In this document: positions 5,881-7,788 of the stretch, one piece after another
Layout: each line of letters begins with the position of its first letter
How positions within the stretch are numbered: the stretch's first letter is position 1
Source of the DNA: Thermoactinomycetaceae bacterium
GTDB taxonomy: Bacteria > Bacillota > Bacilli > Thermoactinomycetales > Thermoactinomycetaceae
Direction of reading: 5' to 3'
DNA: 7,788 nt
Assembly (NCBI GenBank): GCA_025449475.1
Contig: JANWJM010000022.1
Span: forward strand, 1-7,788
Translations under genes and position numbers: made by a program
Notes under the pieces: model-generated
What the model was told of the DNA's origin: nothing
Databases searched by the model: none
The model's input: only the letters and a program-made list of their open reading frames with translations

Positions 5881-5909
5881 TAAGATTTCCTGTTTGGATG
5901 ATTTCATAC
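5881..5909 (-). promoter_or_regulatory. Candidate forespore-type (sigma-G/sigma-F) promoter of the DUF1657 gene
   Basis: On the minus strand GTATG (5905-5909) fits the sigma-G -35 pattern GNATR. It is followed after 17 bp by AATCTTA (5881-5887), which matches CATNNTA except for the first base. The overlapping GGAAATCTTA also fits the sigma-F -10 pattern (GGNRANAHTR) at all but one position. Transcription would begin near 5874, giving a leader of about 24 nt with the ribosome binding site inside it. No better sigma-A promoter was seen here. Confidence 0.4.
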
Positions 5910-5943
5910 ATCTTTGAATGAAGAAATGGCTATACTCTTCATT

Positions 5944-5959
5944 AAAAGGCTAAAAGGCT
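5944..5959 (+). repeat. Tandem duplication of an 8-bp unit before the 2Duf-like gene
   Basis: AAAAGGCT occurs twice head to tail, ending two bases before the GGAGG ribosome binding site region. It is short and may be a slippage product; no function is evident. Confidence 0.6.
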
Positions 5960-5961
5960 AT

Positions 5962-5966
5962 GGAGG
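5962..5966 (+). promoter_or_regulatory. Ribosome binding site that fixes the 2Duf-like start
   Basis: GGAGG lies seven bases before the ATG at 5974-5976. The longer frame would need a TTG at 5914 with no ribosome binding site, so the ATG is preferred. Confidence 0.85.
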
Positions 5967-5973
5967 ATCGAAT

Positions 5974-6834
5974 ATGCCTACGTGGATCGAAGTGATTATC
6001 CGAACACTCGTAGCGGTCGTGATCTTGTTTTTGATTACAAAAATGCTTGGAAAACGACAAGTTTCGCAGTTATCTTTATTTGAATATATTACGGGAATTA
6101 CGATTGGTAGTTTGGCGGCCTATGTATCCTTGGAATTGGACAGTTCTTGGCATTTAGGGATCATTTCATTATTGGTGTGGGGAGGGGTGTCACTTGGAAT
6201 CGAATTTTTACAGCTGAAGAGCAAGAAAGCAAGGGATTTGATCGATGGCAAAGCAACGGTGTTGATTCAGAAGGGAAAGATTTTAGAAGATGAATTAAAA
6301 AAAGAGCGGATAACTACTGATGAGTTGTTGGAACTCCTTCGCAAAAAAGATGTGTTTCAAGTCGCAGATGTTGAATTTGCAGTGATGGAACCAAGCGGAG
6401 ACATGAGTGTGCTGCTAAAGAAGGAGAATCGACCTTTAACTGCAAAGGATTTAGATATCACGGTTGGTTCAGAGGATGAACCTAAGACGGTGATTATGGA
6501 TGGTAAGATGATGAGCGAAGGGTTATTAGCCAGTGGATTTCAACAGGAATGGATCCATCGGGAACTGGAGAAGTTGGGGGTTGAACTGGAAGAGGTTTTT
6601 TTAGGACAGGTTGATTCGATGGGACAACTTCAGATTGATTTATATGATGATCAATTGGAGGTGCCAAAAAGAAATCAAGCGTTACTTTTGTTGGCGACGC
6701 TAAAGCAGTGTGAAGCGGATTTAACAACTTTTGCGTTATCTACTCAGAATGAGATTGCGAAGGATCAGTCTGAGTATTGCGCAAGGAGGATGACCCAGGT
6801 GGTGAAAGAAGTGAGTCCCTACCTAAAACGTTAA
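5974..6834 (+). CDS. DUF421 (YetF-like) membrane protein with C-terminal DUF1657 segment, 2Duf-like
   Basis: The 286-residue protein begins with three membrane segments, about residues 4-22 (WIEVIIRTLVAVVILFLIT), 36-54 and 59-79. A cytoplasmic DUF421 domain follows (about 82-225), with the YetF-family KMLGKRQVSQLSLFEYITGI (23-42) linking the first two helices. The last part, about 236-286 (LLLLATLKQCEADLTTFALS and onward), aligns with DUF1657: FALSTQN (253-259) is identical to residues 24-30 of the small protein encoded divergently at 5644-5850, and the flanking helices match in pattern. This DUF421 plus DUF1657 architecture is that of 2Duf, encoded in the spoVA2mob operon and linked to wet-heat resistance and the spore inner membrane. 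Here no spoVA genes are beside it. The two DUF1657 copies use different codons, so they are not a recent duplication. A spore role is inference from the family. Confidence 0.88.
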   Translation: MPTWIEVIIRTLVAVVILFLITKMLGKRQVSQLSLFEYITGITIGSLAAYVSLELDSSWHLGIISLLVWGGVSLGIEFLQLKSKKARDLIDGKATVLIQKGKILEDELKKERITTDELLELLRKKDVFQVADVEFAVMEPSGDMSVLLKKENRPLTAKDLDITVGSEDEPKTVIMDGKMMSEGLLASGFQQEWIHRELEKLGVELEEVFLGQVDSMGQLQIDLYDDQLEVPKRNQALLLLATLKQCEADLTTFALSTQNEIAKDQSEYCARRMTQVVKEVSPYLKR

Positions 6835-6865
6835 AAAAGCTGTCACGGTGCGAGACAGCTTTTTT
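6833..6865. terminator. Rho-independent terminator between the 2Duf-like gene and the kinase gene, bidirectional
   Basis: AGCTGTC (6838-6844) pairs with GACAGCT (6854-6860) around a 9-base loop. The stem is extended by A-runs (6833-6837) and T-runs (6861-6865), which give a T-tract on both strands. It overlaps the stop codon of the plus-strand gene and begins four bases past the stop of the minus-strand kinase. Confidence 0.92.
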
Positions 6866-6868
6866 AAC

Positions 6869-7788
6869 TTACTTTTTCAGTTCGTTTAAGTTTACAATGA
6901 TCGCATCACTCGTACCTTTGATTCCCGATTGCTTAATTTTGTCGAGTTGTTGTTCGGCTTCTTGGCGCGATTCAAATTCTCCCCCTATCACGCGATGCAT
7001 GGTTTTGCCGAATACGATAGATTGCTGGATGTTTGTCTGGATTCCTTTTTCGTTTAGTCGCTTGGAAAGGCGTTCAGCGTTTTCTTTTTGTTCAAAAGAA
7101 CCAATGAAGATGATAAAGTCTCCTTTTTTCGCTGACTTTTTTTCGTGCGGCTTGTTCTCCTGTTGCGGTTTTTTTTCCTTTTTATGTACTGGTGGCTCCT
7201 CTTTGATTACTGGTTTTTCAGGTTGCACCGGTGAAGGTGGATTCGTATGTGTTATTGGCTCTTCCAAGTCTTGCATCTTAGATGTAGGGGATTCCTTTTT
7301 GAAAAAGTTGGCTTCTGCATATGAATAACCGAATAGGGTGATAAGCAGGATCGATGCGAACGTAGTTATACCCCATACGATCTTTGGAATTCGTTTTTTT
7401 GTTTTTTGTGCTGCTGGTGGTGTAGTAAAGGGTTCGTCTGTTTGCATAACGGGTGGAGTGTTTGTTTTTATTGACTGTAGGGCTTGTTTCATCTCCATCG
7501 CTGATCGGAAGCGATCTTTCGGTTGTTTGGCCATGGCTTTTTTGATGATATCGATTAAAGCATCGGGCAGGTCCGGATTATGTTCCTTAGGATGTGGGAT
7601 TTCGCTTTGTATATGCATAAGTGCAACGGCTATATGTTCAGGTGCATCATAAGGAGGACGACCCGTTACCATTTCATATAGGACGACTCCAAGCGAATAT
7701 AAGTCGGTGGTGAAATCGACTTGTTTTCCTTGAGCTTGTTCAGGAGAAAAGTAGTGTACGGATCCCATCACTATCCCCGTTTTGGTAA
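6869..7788 (-). CDS. Hanks-type Ser/Thr protein kinase with transmembrane helix and C-terminal SPOR domain (partial)
   Basis: The 5' part is beyond the right edge; the window begins inside the activation loop (KTGIVMGSVHYFSPEQAQG), so the ATP-binding lobe and catalytic HRD and DFG motifs are not visible. Numbering from the GTG codon at 7769-7771, which is an internal codon and not a proven start, the remaining kinase C-lobe covers residues 1 to about 101. It shows SPEQ (9-12), DLYSLGVVLYEMVTGRPPYD (23-42) and the PKDRFRS arginine motif (84-90). A basic juxtamembrane stretch (KTKKR) and one membrane helix (131-152) follow. Then comes a Pro/Lys/Glu-rich linker (about 155-216) and a SPOR domain (217-296: DFIIFIGSFEQKENAERLSK at its start, HRVIGGEFESRQEAEQQL inside). 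PrkC-type kinases normally carry PASTA repeats outside the cell; here a SPOR domain, which in other proteins binds glycan strands lacking stem peptides, takes their place. It may sense peptidoglycan state. Autophosphorylation sites and targets cannot be seen. Confidence 0.93.
   Translation of the reverse strand, partial: TKTGIVMGSVHYFSPEQAQGKQVDFTTDLYSLGVVLYEMVTGRPPYDAPEHIAVALMHIQSEIPHPKEHNPDLPDALIDIIKKAMAKQPKDRFRSAMEMKQALQSIKTNTPPVMQTDEPFTTPPAAQKTKKRIPKIVWGITTFASILLITLFGYSYAEANFFKKESPTSKMQDLEEPITHTNPPSPVQPEKPVIKEEPPVHKKEKKPQQENKPHEKKSAKKGDFIIFIGSFEQKENAERLSKRLNEKGIQTNIQQSIVFGKTMHRVIGGEFESRQEAEQQLDKIKQSGIKGTSDAIIVNLNELKK

Noticed and set aside
5914..5973. TTG start extending the 2Duf-like protein by 20 residues
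   Set aside because: No ribosome binding site precedes it, the extra residues do not belong to the DUF421 family start, and GGAGG lies correctly before the ATG at 5974.
6777..7328. 183-codon plus-strand frame (and 7338-7652) opposite the kinase gene
   Set aside because: These are antisense to a well-supported kinase/SPOR coding region, have Cys/Ser/Phe-rich composition typical of shadow frames, and lack a ribosome binding site.
1..7788. CRISPR array, insertion sequence, tRNA, toxin-antitoxin or phage genes
   Set aside because: No regularly spaced repeats, transposase motifs, cloverleaf sequences or matching small gene pairs were seen on either strand.

Overview
The window looks like chromosomal DNA of a low-GC, spore-forming Gram-positive bacterium (Bacillales or a close relative such as Thermoactinomycetaceae; the exact genus cannot be fixed from the sequence). 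The reasons are a tryptophanyl-tRNA synthetase very like the Geobacillus/Bacillus enzyme, a T-box leader in front of it, strong AGGAGG-type ribosome binding sites, a CsoR-type copper sensor, and a DUF1657/DUF421 pair of a kind known from spores. There is no mobile element, CRISPR array, tRNA or rRNA.

Layout from left to right. Positions 1-513 (minus) hold the N-terminal half of the tRNA uridine hydroxylase TrhO, cut by the window edge. Positions 709-1374 (minus) hold an unrecognised 221-residue ORF, followed downstream by a perfect 16-bp inverted repeat. Positions 1503-2489 (minus) hold trpS, preceded by a full Trp T-box riboswitch (UGG specifier, T-box motif, terminator, sigma-A promoter) that fills most of 2517-2833. 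Positions 2933-3241 (plus) encode a CsoR-family copper sensor, convergent with a small DUF4870 membrane protein at 3261-3581 (minus). Positions 3856-5613 (plus) encode a fused PabB-PabC protein that makes p-aminobenzoate from chorismate. Positions 5644-5850 (minus) encode a 68-residue DUF1657 protein. It is divergent from 5974-6834 (plus), a membrane protein with a DUF421 (YetF-like) core and a C-terminal DUF1657 segment, the architecture called 2Duf in heat-resistant spores. Positions 6869-7788 (minus) hold the C-terminal part of a Hanks-type Ser/Thr kinase whose extracytoplasmic sensor is a SPOR domain rather than PASTA repeats.

The genes are mostly single housekeeping units rather than one operon. 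Three convergent gene pairs (csoR/DUF4870, pabBC/DUF1657, 2Duf-like/kinase) are each separated by one compact hairpin that can terminate in both directions. The most interesting part is the right third: two proteins sharing the DUF1657 module, one with a candidate forespore (sigma-F/G type) promoter, beside a transmembrane kinase that may sense peptidoglycan through a SPOR domain. A common role in the spore or cell envelope is inference only.
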